A DNA stretch of 64,000 nucleotides from Sebastes aleutianus (taxonomy: Eukaryota; Chordata; Actinopteri; Perciformes; Sebastidae). The stretch is taken from contig CAKAKS010000066.1 of assembly GCA_916700875.1 (NCBI GenBank), forward strand, positions 35,524,490 through 35,588,489. The letters run 5' to 3'. Below are positions 11,794-25,259 of the stretch, one piece after another. The position numbers and the translations under genes are program-made. Under the pieces are notes generated by a model, which was not told the DNA's origin, did not search any database, and was given only the letters and a program-made list of their open reading frames with translations. Each line of letters starts with the position of its first letter. Within the stretch, counting starts at the first letter, position 1.

Positions 11794-12264
11794 ATAAGCA
11801 GAAGGGGTGTTAAGAAATATCGGAAAAATCGAATATCGCGATATTGTGTTCTGTGATACTGTATCGATTCTCAAAAACACTGTATTGATTTTTAATTAAT
11901 AGTGTACATGCAAAGATTAACTCAGCCAATACTTTATTTCATTTGCAAACATATGTGTCCTCTCAGTGTATGTGCCCTCTCAGTGTATGTGCTATGATGT
12001 TGGATGTTACGGGGACTGGGATTCATGCAAATCCCTCTGTTCTGATTGCATAAAAATGTCTACTTTTTTTAACTCTGATTTTATGCATATGGTGGTGTGT
12101 TCTTTATACTATTACCGTTTTCCTAAAATTAGATTTAAAAAATCGCAATATATCACCTTGCTTACAGTATCGCAAATTATTGAATCGTAACCCCTTTACA
12201 GTATATATAGTCATGATATGTATCATATCACCAGATTCTTGCCAATACACAGCCCAATAAGCAG
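11794..12264. mobile_element. Non-autonomous hAT element, TAGGGGTGTAAG family, copy 1
   Basis: The element spans 11802-12256 (455 bp), flanked by a perfect 8-bp duplication ATAAGCAG at 11794-11801 and 12257-12264. The left end reads AGGGGTGTTAAGAAATATCG and the right end CCAATACACAGCCC, which match the ends of copies at 35023 and 63536. The interior has AT-rich CGATATTG motifs near both ends and the shared middle block GATGTTGGATGTTAC. No transposase is encoded. The 8-bp duplication supports hAT mobilisation by an enzyme encoded elsewhere. Confidence 0.85.
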
Positions 12265-13234
<970 letters not shown>

Positions 13235-14176
13235 ACACTCCCTCTTTAGTGTGAAAAGAAGCAGAGAGAGACAGAGATTGACCTTAAATCCTGGATATCA
13301 TTCATTTTGAGCATGGCACATCTCACCAAATCTGTCATTTGGGGATAAAACTATGTCATCATATGAGAAACAGGTGGGGATCACATTTAAAACCAACGGC
13401 TCCAGTTTATTTAAGCATCTCCGGGGATTTGGGCCGACGTATCTTCTCGTCAATCAATCACCAAACAACAAATCAGTCTGTGGATCAATATAAAGAGTGT
13501 CATGGACCATTAGGAATGGTATCCCTGTGTCAAAACCAGAGACTGCAACCGCTCACGGTAGTATGCCTTGTAATTCTTTCATTAAGCCTTTCCCAAATAT
13601 TCAAGTTAAAGTGTAAGGCGCTACTCATGGCTTTCAGTTAGGAGCCGAGGTGATAAATGTCGAGCAAAGGTGAATAACCGGGTAAAACCCCAAATCTTTG
13701 GTGTTCTATTAACTTCTACATTATCTCCAGACAGAGATTCATAACCTATTACTTCCCATATCAGGCACAAGCTGTTATCAAACGCCATAAATAGTGGATT
13801 TATCCAAACATAGGAGCGGCTCTATAGGCGAAAGTAATCACAGTCCTAACAGCGGGGTCAGGAGATGGTCAGCCCTGTGATGACCGCAACGTGAGAAGAA
13901 ACCTTCCTTAATCCGCTTATACTCCTATCTCTGCTCCTGACCCCATAGCTTCAGGGGTTAAGCATCTTTTACAGGCTTATTAGATATTCACTTATTACAT
14001 TCTCCTAAATGATGGTGTGCCATTACTGCTATCTCATTGCTCTGAAGCCATCCCCATGCCTGTCTGCTGTAACCCTATACTTCATATTTTAGCTGCTGAT
14101 GAAGACAGAACGCTTACGAAAGAAGTGATGGTATTTGGTTAAGATTTACTGCGGTGCAGTGTGTGCATGTGTGCAG

Positions 14177-14180
<4 letters not shown>
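13235..14180. other. Intronic stretch with no recognised feature
   Basis: Nothing beyond short unrelated open frames was seen. Confidence 0.4.
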
Positions 14181-14275
<95 letters not shown>

Positions 14276-14284
14276 TGTGTGTGT
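14181..14284. repeat. (GT)n microsatellite
   Basis: An array of about 50 GT units with two GTAT interruptions. Confidence 0.98.
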
Positions 14285-14776
14285 ATGAATATGGCAGCAG
14301 GGAAAACAACAAAAAAGGCTTATTATGGCTGATGTATTCCAGAGAGCACAACTGTCATGTCTAATGTGAAAGACATTCACTCGGTTCTTTGTGTTGCATT
14401 TAAAAACTTGGCCTCCGCTTTGCCCTCTCCACTGCGCTGCTCTGTGCCCAAAACCAACAGAAACCCCCTTTTCACTTCTCATCCTTTTAAACTGTGGAAA
14501 TTACAAGGGATGCAAAAGCTATTTATTAAGTGGATATTACAATCTGTATTTTTACTCTTACCAGTGCTGACATGTATTTTTGCAAGAAGGAGGCTAAGAT
14601 AGTGTTAAATCTGAAAAGAAAAGTTACATAAATGCCATTAGGGGTGAAAGACTCGAAATTACAACTTTCTTAACTAGGGTTGGGCAATAGGACAATATAC
14701 ACCAGCGAGATGATATAAATATGTCTGTCTGTTTGAGATTTGACCATACTGTTTATACAATATGATTGCTATCCCA

Positions 14777-15571
14777 TTAAAGCTGCAGTGGGTAGAATTG
14801 GAGCAAATATGATTAAAAAAAGTAATTATTATAAAACGGTCACTATATCCTGACAGTAGTGCATGAGACAGGTAATCTGAAAAAAATGATGTGCCTCTGC
14901 GTCCTCCAGTGCTCCTAATGGCATCTGCAAGATTTCACAGACCGGAGTCAGAGTGGAGCTGGAGACTTGCCGTCTCTGAGCAGCTGTCAATCACTCGCGA
15001 ACTCCGATCAAGCGGTCAAACTCGGCAGCGCTGATCAAATATGAATCAATATTCTGTTACTGTAATGCCTATTTGTTTCAGAAGATGTTTTCAGAATCAT
15101 CTTGTAGTGTACTGTTTAGTTGTAAAATGAGAGAGTATGTGACCTGGCAACCATGTTGAGATCAGTTGAGGAAATACCAAGCACCAGCTGGAGCAACTTT
15201 TCTCATTTTACAGCTAAACAGTACACTACAAGATGTTTCTGAAAACATCTGAGGAGAGAAATAGGCATTACAGTAACAGACTATTGATTCATATTTGATC
15301 AGCGCTGCCTAGTTTGACCAATTGGTCGGACTTTGCGACTAACAACTGCCTCCTTTGAATGAACAGCCAATAGGAATGCTCTCTCTCTCCTTTGGCTAAT
15401 CAATGACCTGTGATTGGCCAAAGTCTTCCGTCTCGGGCTAGATTTTCTAAGGCCTGAAAACAGAGCCATGAGGAGGTGCAGAATTCTACACTTGAACTAC
15501 AATATGCTGAAAGGTTATTAATGAATTTTTGCCCAATGATGCCAAAAACATTGTGCCTACTGCCACTTTAA
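14777..15571. mobile_element. TTAA-flanked foldback element, copy B (full-length architecture)
   Basis: The element begins TTAAAGCTGCAGTGGGTAG at 14777 and ends CCTACTGCCACTTTAA at 15571, giving 795 bp with TTAA at both ends and imperfect inverted termini. Its orientation is opposite to copies A and D. The centre holds a second inverted repeat: arms of about 118 bp at 15013-15130 and 15202-15320, both carrying AGTACACTACAAGATG-type sequence or its complement, separated by a spacer of about 70 bp. Transcribed RNA would fold into a long hairpin. No coding capacity is evident. TTAA targeting suggests piggyBac or Kolobok mobilisation, which is an inference. Confidence 0.75.
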
Positions 15572-15749
15572 TACCTCTTGATGTATTAAGGCATGGTAGT
15601 CAATGTCGCAATTTAATTAGCAGGACTGCTTTGTGGCAACCCTGTCTCCTACAAAATTACGTTCGCATACAACTAAATTGCATTCTCAATTATGTTTGGA
15701 GGGAAACGTGTTTTCTCCCGGATTACGGTTGAAGTTTTAATCAGTTTTA

Positions 15750-16040
15750 AAACACGCGGTTAATGTTGAAACAAAACAAAACAAAAGAACGCAACAAAAT
15801 TACTTGGTTAGGTTTAGTAGAAATCATCATGGTTTGGCTCAAAGTGATTGTGTTTGTTACGTTATTAAGCTTTATAATGTAAATTATAATAAGTGAACAC
15901 TGACTTTTAGTTTCACACGGGACATGAACAACAGTCTCCTGGGTGGAAGTCCCGTGTTTGTTTGACCCATCCATGACCCCGACCTCCTCCCTACACGGAC
16001 TTCCACGGACAAACGTGTTTGTGATGCATCAAAAACAATA
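15750..16040. repeat. Possible old dispersed repeat fragment
   Basis: The block has motifs such as TTACTTGGTTAGGTTTAG and GTTTGTTTGACCCATCC. They have the character of dispersed teleost repeat sequence and resemble, in reverse complement, the CCTAAACCTAA blocks at 18930-19120. No ends or duplications could be defined. Confidence 0.3.
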
Positions 16041-16335
16041 ATGTAATCTGCGACATTTCCCTCAAATCACAATGCAGTTTTGTTGTATGGGAACATAATT
16101 TTTAGGAGACAGCGCTGTTTGTGGCACTATTCATTTTTGATAATTTGATTTTAAATTGCTATACAAGCCAAAAAGAGACTTCTTGTGAAGGACTTTTGAT
16201 TTTGATGGCTGTGTATCATTCTCAGCTCCATTTTCTGTGAGCGGGTATGTACTGTATGTATGTGATAATTATTTATGTACTGGTTGTCGACGTCACAGGA
16301 GTGTGTTTACATGCAGTTAAATATACATGCCTGAG

Positions 16336-16358
16336 CACACACACACACACACACACAC
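16336..16358. repeat. (CA)n microsatellite
   Basis: About eleven CA units. Confidence 0.9.
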
Positions 16359-17069
16359 CATAAAAGAGTGTAAAAATGGTGTCAGGAGCCCTCAATGAGC
16401 ACCATGTGGCTGTCACTTAACTCCTTTGATGCCTGTCTGACCTGGCCAAGCGTTGGCCTCGTGGTATGATTGATTAACACACTACGTTCACCCTCAAAGC
16501 ACCGAGCCAGACCGACTGGGGTCACACAGAGTGCCAAAACTAATGCAGTAAACAACATGCCAGATAAAGCACTTGAAACACACATGCAAAGAGAGAAGAG
16601 AGGGACTGTTGCTTTGGCCTGTGGTGAGCTGAGAATGATCAAATTAAAAGCTGTGAGAACTAGAGGGAACTGGAGAAGGCATGCAGTCAATCCCTCCATT
16701 TAGAGGGAAAAACAGGGCTGTGGACGTGAACATGAACTTGATGTGACAAAAACTGAGCTGTATCTTCCAAGCCAGATGAAAATATTCAGATATAACAAGA
16801 AAGAAATAGAAAAGGGAATAGGAACGAGAAGAAAGAGAAAATGAGAGAGGCAGAGGTTCAACGAGGTGACGTTCTTTGCCCTGACATTTTGGGCAAACGC
16901 AATCAAAGGCCAGGGGAACTGAAATGAGCCAGGCTCCGCGGAGAGACACAGCAGAGAGGAGGAACAGATTGAGTGCGACACAAGAAGGAGGGAGAGCACT
17001 TTATGGTGGGACATGCTCGATCTGGGAAATTAATTAGCCAGAGGGCAGGGAGAAGGCAGTGTGCCTTCT

Positions 17070-17070
<1 letters not shown>

Positions 17071-17137
<67 letters not shown>
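17071..17137. repeat. Compound (GT)n-(GA)n microsatellite
   Basis: Ten GT units followed directly by about 23 GA units. Confidence 0.97.
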
Positions 17138-17140
<3 letters not shown>

Positions 17141-17246
17141 TGAGGGCATGGGCATTTTCCCAATCAGCCTCTGATCTGATGTAAACCAGCTGACACATAC
17201 CATTGTGTGACTGTGTGTGCTTGTATGGTTTTATGTGCTTATTGGC

Positions 17247-17367
<121 letters not shown>

Positions 17368-17490
17368 CAGAGAGAGAAACAGAAGCAATCAGCAGACCCT
17401 GAAATGTTTAAGTGGTGAGGTAGAGACAGTACAACAAAAAAGTGACTGATTTTTTATGGTGGTCTGCCATCTGAAAGTAATACACTTATA

Positions 17491-17690
<200 letters not shown>

Positions 17691-18032
17691 TTGTTTTAGT
17701 AGTTGACGTGCGATAACCTTTTGGAGGGGATGTGGAGCTTGGAGAGGAAGATTGGAAAGGTGAGTGAGTGGCAGCGAGAGGAGAAAGATAGAGAGGAAGA
17801 GTGATGGGCAAGGACAGATAGACAGAGTGAAGGGGTGATAAGGAGAGATGGAGCTATCACAGAGGTGACCTACAACAGGCTTTCCTTCACCACGGAGAAC
17901 AAGCACTCGTCACCCATTCACACACACACATGTGCAGGTCAACGGAACACTTAACAGGTCGGCATTATTCATCAGGACTCCATTAGGTTGAACACGCTAC
18001 GGTCTAAACTAAGAGCAGTAGATTCAGTTCAG

Positions 18033-18439
18033 TTAAAGCTGCAGTAGGCAGAATGTTTTTGGCATCAATGGGCAAAAAATTCCATAATAACCTTTCAGCA
18101 TATTGTAATTCAAGTGTTCTAAGAGAAAACTAGACTTCTGCTCCTCTTCATGGCTCTGTTTTCAGGCTTTAGAACATCTAGTCTGTGATGGGAGACTTTG
18201 ACCAATCACAGGTCATTTCAGAGAGAGCGTTCCTATTGGCTGTGCTCCGGTCACATTTTTTTCCTTCACCAGATTTCACAATGGCGGCGGCGTCACAAAC
18301 TTTCTCATTTTACAGCTAAACAGTACACTACAGGATGATTCTGAACACAATAGAGAGGATAGGCATTAACGTAGTCGTTTTTATCAAAAACAACTTTTTA
18401 TAATCATATTTGCTACATTTCTACCCACTGCAGCTTTAA
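18033..18439. mobile_element. TTAA-flanked non-autonomous element, copy C (short form)
   Basis: This 407-bp copy begins TTAAAGCTGCAGTAGGCAG at 18033 and ends CCCACTGCAGCTTTAA at 18439. Its left half matches copies A and D, including ACCAATCACAGGTCATTTC. Most of the right half and all of the internal inverted duplication are missing, so it is a deletion derivative. The termini are the best preserved of the four copies. Confidence 0.78.
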
Positions 18440-18919
18440 GAACTTTAAATACTCCGATCATTTATTATCATATGTATTTCAGGGCAGCACAATTATAGAA
18501 GCGTATTATCCATACTTCCATATTCTAATTTGCGTCCAATGCCATGTGACGACCCCTCCTGTGTCTCTACTCTGCCTGGCCTACTTGTGTTTTCTCCCCT
18601 CGCAGGAAGTGGGCTGGCAGAGTGCAGGTGGTTAGTGAGCCGGCTCACCTGGGCCGATGAGCTGGCAACAAGCCCATAAAGCTGGCAGCTCAGTGTGCCT
18701 TGCTCTGTCTCTCTCATCTCCCCTAGGGTCTCCTGCTTTGTTTTGTCTTTTCTTTTAGCATTTAATATCTTCTAACAGTGCGTGTTCCACTCACAGACAT
18801 CTCTGATGTTACTGATTGTTCACATCTCACAGATTTGTTTTCTAAATAACTCAATTTTAATACTTTTTTGTTAATACATTTATGTGCTTTATTTATTTGT
18901 CACGAAGCTTCTGTACATA

Positions 18920-19270
18920 AGTTACGTCACCTTCGGAATTAATTTAAACCAAATCAGGATCTCTTCCTAAACCTAACTAGTAGTTTCTGTCACGTAACTT
19001 CCATACCTAAGTTGAGCCACTTCTGGTGTTATTTTAACCCAAACTGCCATCTTTTCCTAAACCTAAATAAGTAGTTGTGTTGCCTAAATCTAATCAAGTC
19101 AATCTTTTCCTAAAATTAACTAAGCAGTTTTAATTTGAAAAGACTGGAGCGAAATTGACCTGTGTCACGTGTTGCTAGACATTCGTAGGAACACGCACAA
19201 AAAATGAGGAATAACTCTTCCTAAGAAATCATACAAAGCATTGTATGAGGTACGTTGGCGTAACGGGAGT
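18920..19270. repeat. Degenerate tandem-like repeat with CCTAAACCTAA motifs
   Basis: Blocks of the form TTTCCTAAACCTAACTA followed by AGTAGTT recur several times between about 18960 and 19130 with spacing of tens of bases, mixed with TACGTCACC-type segments. This resembles a dispersed teleost repeat built from short degenerate units. Boundaries are approximate. Confidence 0.35.
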
Positions 19271-19279
19271 GTTTCAGTT

Positions 19280-20470
19280 GCCCAACCTTACCCTAACTCA
19301 ATTCTATTTCATTTTTCCATAACCACAATCTTTCCCCAACATTAATCATACCGTAGTTGTCATGCACAGATAATGTGAAATGTTGGCACTGGATGTAAAA
19401 AACAATTGCTGAACATAATCTGAAGTTTTGCAGATTATTAATGATTAATAATGATGTCTGGCGATAGGACTGATGCTGGATAAGACTCAGTGGTGTATTG
19501 AAGGCAAGAGAAGCTGCCTTGTGACTGCTGGTTGTCACCAGAGCGGCAGAATAAATCTACAGTAGGTGGAGAAGGGAGAAGCTGCTGACATACCCTTGAG
19601 CAAGGCCTTTAATCCCCAGCTGTTCCAATGAAGCTGCTCAGTGGCTGAAAGATCAGACCCCGGTTGTGCTGGGCAGCTTCTAGGTGTGAATGTGTGTAAA
19701 CTTGAGTGTGAACAAGAGAGCATTGCTCTTAATGAAACTTGTCGTTGCTAAATAAAGGTCAATACAGGGTTTTACAGCTTGTCAGGCTTTGTGAGGCCGT
19801 GTAGACAGCTACCCCCGATAGGTTCACCACATTGGATTTGTGATGTTTCAGGTAGCTGTATAAATGTTATACCCATTATTTTCTCTGAATCCAGCAATGT
19901 TCCACACAACAAAGAGGGACTCTCTTTGCAGTACAGGCACAATATTTTTGTCACAACTAAGATTGGATAATTGTATTTCTTCCTCACTGTCAACAGCAGG
20001 GTTTCTCACATTCACACTTATTTTGTCTTTGAAGGTTTTTCTTCCACCGTTCCATCAGCCCCTCTCAGGCACATTAGAAGTAGTTTTGTGTTCAGTTTGT
20101 GATGTGGATTAATGTCGACTTGTCATTCGCTGATACAGTTTCGGGAGGAATTGGGAGACTGAATTTGATTGATCGAAAAAGATGTCCCTGCCTGCTAATG
20201 AAAATGAAGCAGAATTATTGTGGTCATGTAAGAATGAAATAGTGTAGAGGTAAGAGTCAAAATCTTGATTTTAATATAATTAAGCAGGCAGCCCTGGTGT
20301 TTAGGTTTATAAATACAGAGAAACTCTTATAAAAGAGCCCATTAAATGTTGATAATAATATACTCACAGGCCTATGGGATTCTCTTTGTCTGTGTTTATG
20401 TGTATAATCTATGTGGAAATAGTGAGTTTCATATCTTCATCCTTCTTCAAAGACATCAACAAGGAGAAAA
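19280..20470. other. Intronic stretch with no recognised feature
   Basis: No exon, RNA gene or mobile element ends were recognised. Open frames are short and unrelated to known proteins. Confidence 0.4.
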
Positions 20471-20476
20471 TAGACT

Positions 20477-20481
20477 CACGC

Positions 20482-20572
<91 letters not shown>
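20477..20572. repeat. (CA)n microsatellite
   Basis: An array of about 45 CA units, nearly perfect after two CACG units at its left edge. Confidence 0.98.
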
Positions 20573-20577
<5 letters not shown>

Positions 20578-21628
20578 AGGTTTGCCATCAGCAGTAAAAG
20601 CAGGATATTAAGCTCTATTTCAAACCAACAGCACCTCTGCTCCGATGCACCTCTCCTTTGAGGATATTAATCCTCCGCACCTTTTCTCTCTCTCTTTCTC
20701 CATCACTCTCTCTCTTTCTCTATTTTGGATTGTGTACAACAGGAAAACTGCTCTCCAATTCGGGCATCACAGGCATAAAGCTTAACAACTTCAATTTGAA
20801 ATGAGAAGGTGAGAGAGGAAGTGAAGAGGAGGAAAGAAGACAAAAACGAACACAGATGGCATCCTAGTCACTGAGCTGCACGTTGCATGCGTCTGACTGG
20901 AATTAACGTAGCGTAGCGATAGTTATGGCTTTAGTTATGGATTAGGGCTAATCCTTTAGCATAGGGAGCAGGTCTTTAAGGTAATTACACGCTACTATTG
21001 GATCCAGAGCCCAGAAATGGGCCTCTCTTCTATCACGCTTATTAAGATCCAGAAGAAACCTGGCATGCTCTTACATATTGCTTAGACAGAGTACAGGTTA
21101 ACACACCGTGGCATTCTCTGCCAATCTTAATACCATTTAAACCCGTCTGGAAGGTAAAGAGCATTGTTGCTGAGATCTCAGCTGTTCTTTTAGTTTTGTG
21201 ATGGGAAGAGGAAAAGCATGGCTTAAGGATACAAATAACTGTATCTGTAATCATTGAGACAGGGATTCATTTAGTCTTCATCAAAAAGCTAAATAGTGAG
21301 CTGTTCACCTACTAACCTCCTAAATAGCAGCTCCACTCAGTTCTCAGTGAATATCACCAACACTAACAGACACTGGACGGTTTATTTTAGGCATCTGCCA
21401 TGCCCCCACTCTATTTTTTTACCCTTTCCTCCTCAGAACACCCCTCTGATTATGTCGTATACACACAGTCAGCACTCCAAGTGCCGCTAAGTCTGTTTCT
21501 ATGTCTTATCTCCAGCCTTTAACAGGCCACTCTGCCCGCTTTAACCCAGCGGGAATCATTAACCAGACACACACTTCCTCTTCCCCTACCACTGACAAAA
21601 CCCTCCAAATCGTTATAATCACAAGACA
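20573..21628. other. Intronic stretch with no recognised feature
   Basis: It contains a pyrimidine-rich TCTC block near 20680-20720 but no exon or element that can be supported. Confidence 0.4.
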
Positions 21629-21630
21629 GT

Positions 21631-21694
<64 letters not shown>

Positions 21695-21706
21695 ATGTGT
21701 GTGTGG
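21629..21706. repeat. (GT)n microsatellite
   Basis: About 32 GT units followed by a short degenerate tail. Confidence 0.97.
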
Positions 21707-22315
21707 TTTCATCTGTGTGTGAATTAGGGGTCTACTTAGCCCCTGAAACAACCCTAAAACAAATGACCCGATACCAATTAGTTGCACAACAATTAGGTTA
21801 GTAGACCGTTAACAGCGGGCAGACCCACCCAAGGATAGGCTTGAGTTATGCCTGTTTCTTCCCTAAAGCCTAAAACTAATACAAATAGTCAAAGGGAATA
21901 CAAACAATGGACTGAACATGCCATGTAAAGTAAATTCTGTTTATTATTAATTAGTTCTTGTCTCGACTCTTTACTGTCATCTTAAAAATCTTAACCTTAA
22001 CTTCTAATTGACCAAACAAAGCCAAAATGTAACCTTAATCTGAATAGCAAAGCCCTTAAAACGTCAAACAAAGGCATTAAATCCTTCCGCTTGAAGAATT
22101 CTACCTCATCTTTCAATTCTCTACTTAATAACTAGTCTAAAACAAAGCAGTACATCATTAATAGACTTACGAATTAGACTAAATGCTTCCATCTTGCCAG
22201 TGTTAACTGATTGTTTCGAAAAGCCTTTGGTTTGACATGCTGTGTTGGACAGGAAAAGGTGGAGGAAGAAGAGAAAAAAAAACAGCTATAGTTTTTCCTG
22301 ACATGTGACCAGTAA

Positions 22316-22894
22316 AAGCCCAGACACACCAACACAACGTCAAACAACTAGTGGCGATGAAGGCCACCAGTTGTGTCGCCTCACGTCACCTTTGTCATGG
22401 CTAAAAAGTTGCGCTCGAGCACATCGCAGAGACTACAGCCGACGGCCAGCTACCACGTAGCCTACGTTCTGCGCCTGCGTGAGATGAAATAACTCTGAAC
22501 ACCAGCAGGCGATAGTAGTCTGTATTCCACATTCAAAAAGGAAAACCGAAAGACCGAGGACGGCGGATATACAAGCCGTTGTTATGATACGTACATGAAA
22601 CAAAGCAGCGTTTTCCCACCATTTTCACACCATCTCACTCACCATTTACCCGTTGGCTTGCTCTCCTGCGGTCCGTGTCTCTTCTCGTGCACTGATTCGT
22701 TCAAGCTGAACAGCCAATCAGAGTGATTTCTTTCACCGACGGGCTCCGCCGCCGATTCAACATGCTGAATCGGCCGAAGAAATTCTGACACGGGCAGACT
22801 AGAGCCGACAGTGCGGGACACACCGAGAAAAACTAGGCCGACAGACGCCTCAAACTGTCCGACGGCCGACTGTCGGCTTAATGTGTCAGGGCCC
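22316..22894. mobile_element. Harbinger-like non-autonomous element, copy 1
   Basis: The 579-bp element begins AAGCCCAGACACACCAAC and ends TTAATGTGTCAGGGCCC. A second copy in the opposite orientation lies at 51839-52379, and the shared interior includes the AGCCAATCAGAGTGATTTC block near 22715. The second copy is flanked by TTA on both sides, the three-base target typical of PIF/Harbinger. Here the flanks read TAA and GAA, so the duplication is not clean. A minus-strand open frame across it shows no transposase motif. The family name is inferred from the three-base target of the other copy. Confidence 0.6.
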
Positions 22895-22899
22895 GAAGA

Positions 22900-24490
22900 G
22901 CATATAGAGATTAGCTGCATAAAGGTACAACAAATACAGTAGTATAAGATCATCTAATATAAGAATATCACATAAAGAGAAATGTTAAAGATCTCAACAT
23001 GTAAAAGTTAAAGATCTTAAAACAGTAATATATGAGAGAAGGAAAAAAAAACTGAGTTGCATACGTATTGTTCAAAAAGATGATGAAGAAGGCTGAAAAA
23101 GAGCATTGTCTCCATAAAGAGTGTCGTTTGAGTCTGAAAAGAAATCATCCGACATTCAAAATGCTCTCATCGTTCTCCGTTTGTCCCTCTTTGATCTCTG
23201 GTTTATACAGACTCCTAATGGCTCATGAGTCTGTAACAGCACTTCGTCAGGTCTCACCAAAAGCTCTTTAGCAAAGTTTAAAGCTCCCGTGATGTTTTCT
23301 GATCGATACCTGGCCATAACTCAAATCACACGTGCCATTACTGTATGCACCGCACACTCTTAACCAAAGTAAACCGACGCACACACACACACAAACACAC
23401 ACACATGTACATTTTCATGAGCTTAGACAGTGTTTTTGATCAATACCTGGCTATAGATCAAACACCTTTTTCAGTTTATGGCTAACCTTTCCCAAGGCTC
23501 ATTTCAGACGCACACAGAGTAACTCATGTCTTACTTGAGACTGCTGCTTTGACTGCGTCTATGAAATTGATAAGTGCTCTTAAATGCAAAATGACAGTTT
23601 AAGAACCTTGTTTTTGTGCCGCGGCGTAGTCAGAATGTCTCATAAAAACACAAAGCACTTTTCTCCAGGAGGTAACTTCATAGTCGCTGCCAGAGAGAGA
23701 AATGCACAGCAGACCAAATGTGCAGCTGAAACTGCGTGAGAGTTCTTCTTTAAAGGATAATTTGACCAAATGTAACAAGGGGAACGGTGCGCTGGGAAAC
23801 TATTTCCCCCTCATATTTTCCATTATACGTATGTAGAATTCGAGAAATAGATGAGTTTGTTTCACCACATATATTTCATCTACCTGAATATTACTTATTC
23901 TAAAGGAGCCCACTGACAACTGCAACAAGGGTACTTTAATTTAGCTTAAATACAATCAGCTGAGAATTAAATTGAGGAAAACTTTTTAACAGTGAAATCA
24001 CTATACAGTGAAAAAATTACTTTTGCTTCTTCATATATCATCTAAAATATGCCTCGGCAAACACACAGGGGGCTATATTTTTGCCTATGTGCCTTTCATT
24101 GCTTTCTCTAACAACATGTGGGCCAGAGTATTGTGTGCCTAAATATCACAGCTACTCAATCCCACAAACTGCTTCACTATCCAACCGGAATGCAACCTAT
24201 GCCCTGCAAGCATGTTTTCTCCCAGTTGTTTACGTGTCTTGGGCATTTCCTCATCATCTATTCCCTTCCCCTTTTTCTTGCTCTGCTCCTCATCTCATCC
24301 CTTACTTACTTCTCTCCTCATTGGCCCAATTCCAATCCGGTCCCTACACCCTCCAACTCCTTAACAAAGTGAACTCCGTTCGTAGTCACACTCAGAGCTC
24401 AATGAAGCAACCTCCTTTAAGGTGGAGGGTATAAATAAATACAGCGGCAAGCTTTGTGACGAACTTCCCTATCTCCGGCAAGGAAATAAA
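22900..24490. other. Intronic stretch with no recognised feature
   Basis: No supportable exon or mobile element. Short (AC)n runs occur near 23380. Confidence 0.4.
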
Positions 24491-24494
24491 TAAA

Positions 24495-24810
24495 TATCAG
24501 AATCAGAAATACTTTATTGATCCCCAGGGGGAAATTGAGTGATAGTTTGCTCCCAATCTTTAATAGAAATATATACAGTATATAAACATAGAGAAATCAT
24601 AAGAAAATATAAATAAGAAATATGTATAACAACCGTACAAGTAATAATGCTGAAAAAATAGGATCTATCATTAATTGTGTAAAAATGTAATAGTAGTATA
24701 AATCAATAAGAATATTAGTTTAAATGTACTGTACGAATACATGCAGTGTTAATGCCAGAGTAAACCAGATTATTGCACAGCTCAATAATTGCACTAAATT
24801 TTTGTACTGT
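24495..24810 (-). mobile_element. Probable LINE 3' end (Rex-like), minus strand
   Basis: The sequence ATCAGAATCAGAAATACTTT followed by ATTGATCCCCAGGGGGAAATT is a common teleost LINE 3' terminal sequence read in reverse. A matching sense-strand end lies at 50360-50417. The remaining AT-rich 250 bp may belong to the same insertion. No reverse transcriptase is recognisable. The clade is uncertain. Confidence 0.45.
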
Positions 24811-25250
24811 TAAAGGTCCCATATCATGCTCATTTTCAGGTTCATACTTGTATTTTAGGTTTCTACTAGAACATGTTTACATGCTTTAATGTTTAAAAAA
24901 CACTTTATTTTCCTCATACTGTCTGCTTGGATATAGCTGTATTTACCCTCTGTCTGAAACACTCCGTTTGGAATTGAAACAGAATTGAGGTGCTAGGCAA
25001 CAGCTTGGGTCCATGTTTTCTTCCCGTCAGCTGATATCATACAAATACACTGCAACAGGAAATAAACTGGGACACATTTAGAATGTTTATGTTTAAAACT
25101 GTGAAATGGTTTAAATATTGTAGATTTGTGACATCACAAATGGACAGAAATCCTAACGGCTTGTTTCAAAAGCTCAGTTTCTGAATACTGGCTGTGTGTA
25201 TTTCTGTGTGGATTAAGCACTGCGATACTTTCACAGTATTTATATATGTG
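24811..25250. mobile_element. Partial non-autonomous DNA transposon, AAAGGTCCCATATCATG family
   Basis: The block starts TTAAAGGTCCCATATCATG and continues with CTACTAGAACATGTTTACAT, the start of a highly repeated teleost element. The opposite inverted terminus (CATGATATGGGACC-type) is absent, so the copy is truncated on the right. The call is from recognition of the family. Confidence 0.5.
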
Positions 25251-25259
25251 TATATCTGT

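Noticed and set aside
14672..14776. TAGGGTTGGGCAATAGG resembling a hAT end
   Set aside because: Only one end is seen and the sequence is quickly lost at the TTAA element, so it cannot be bounded.
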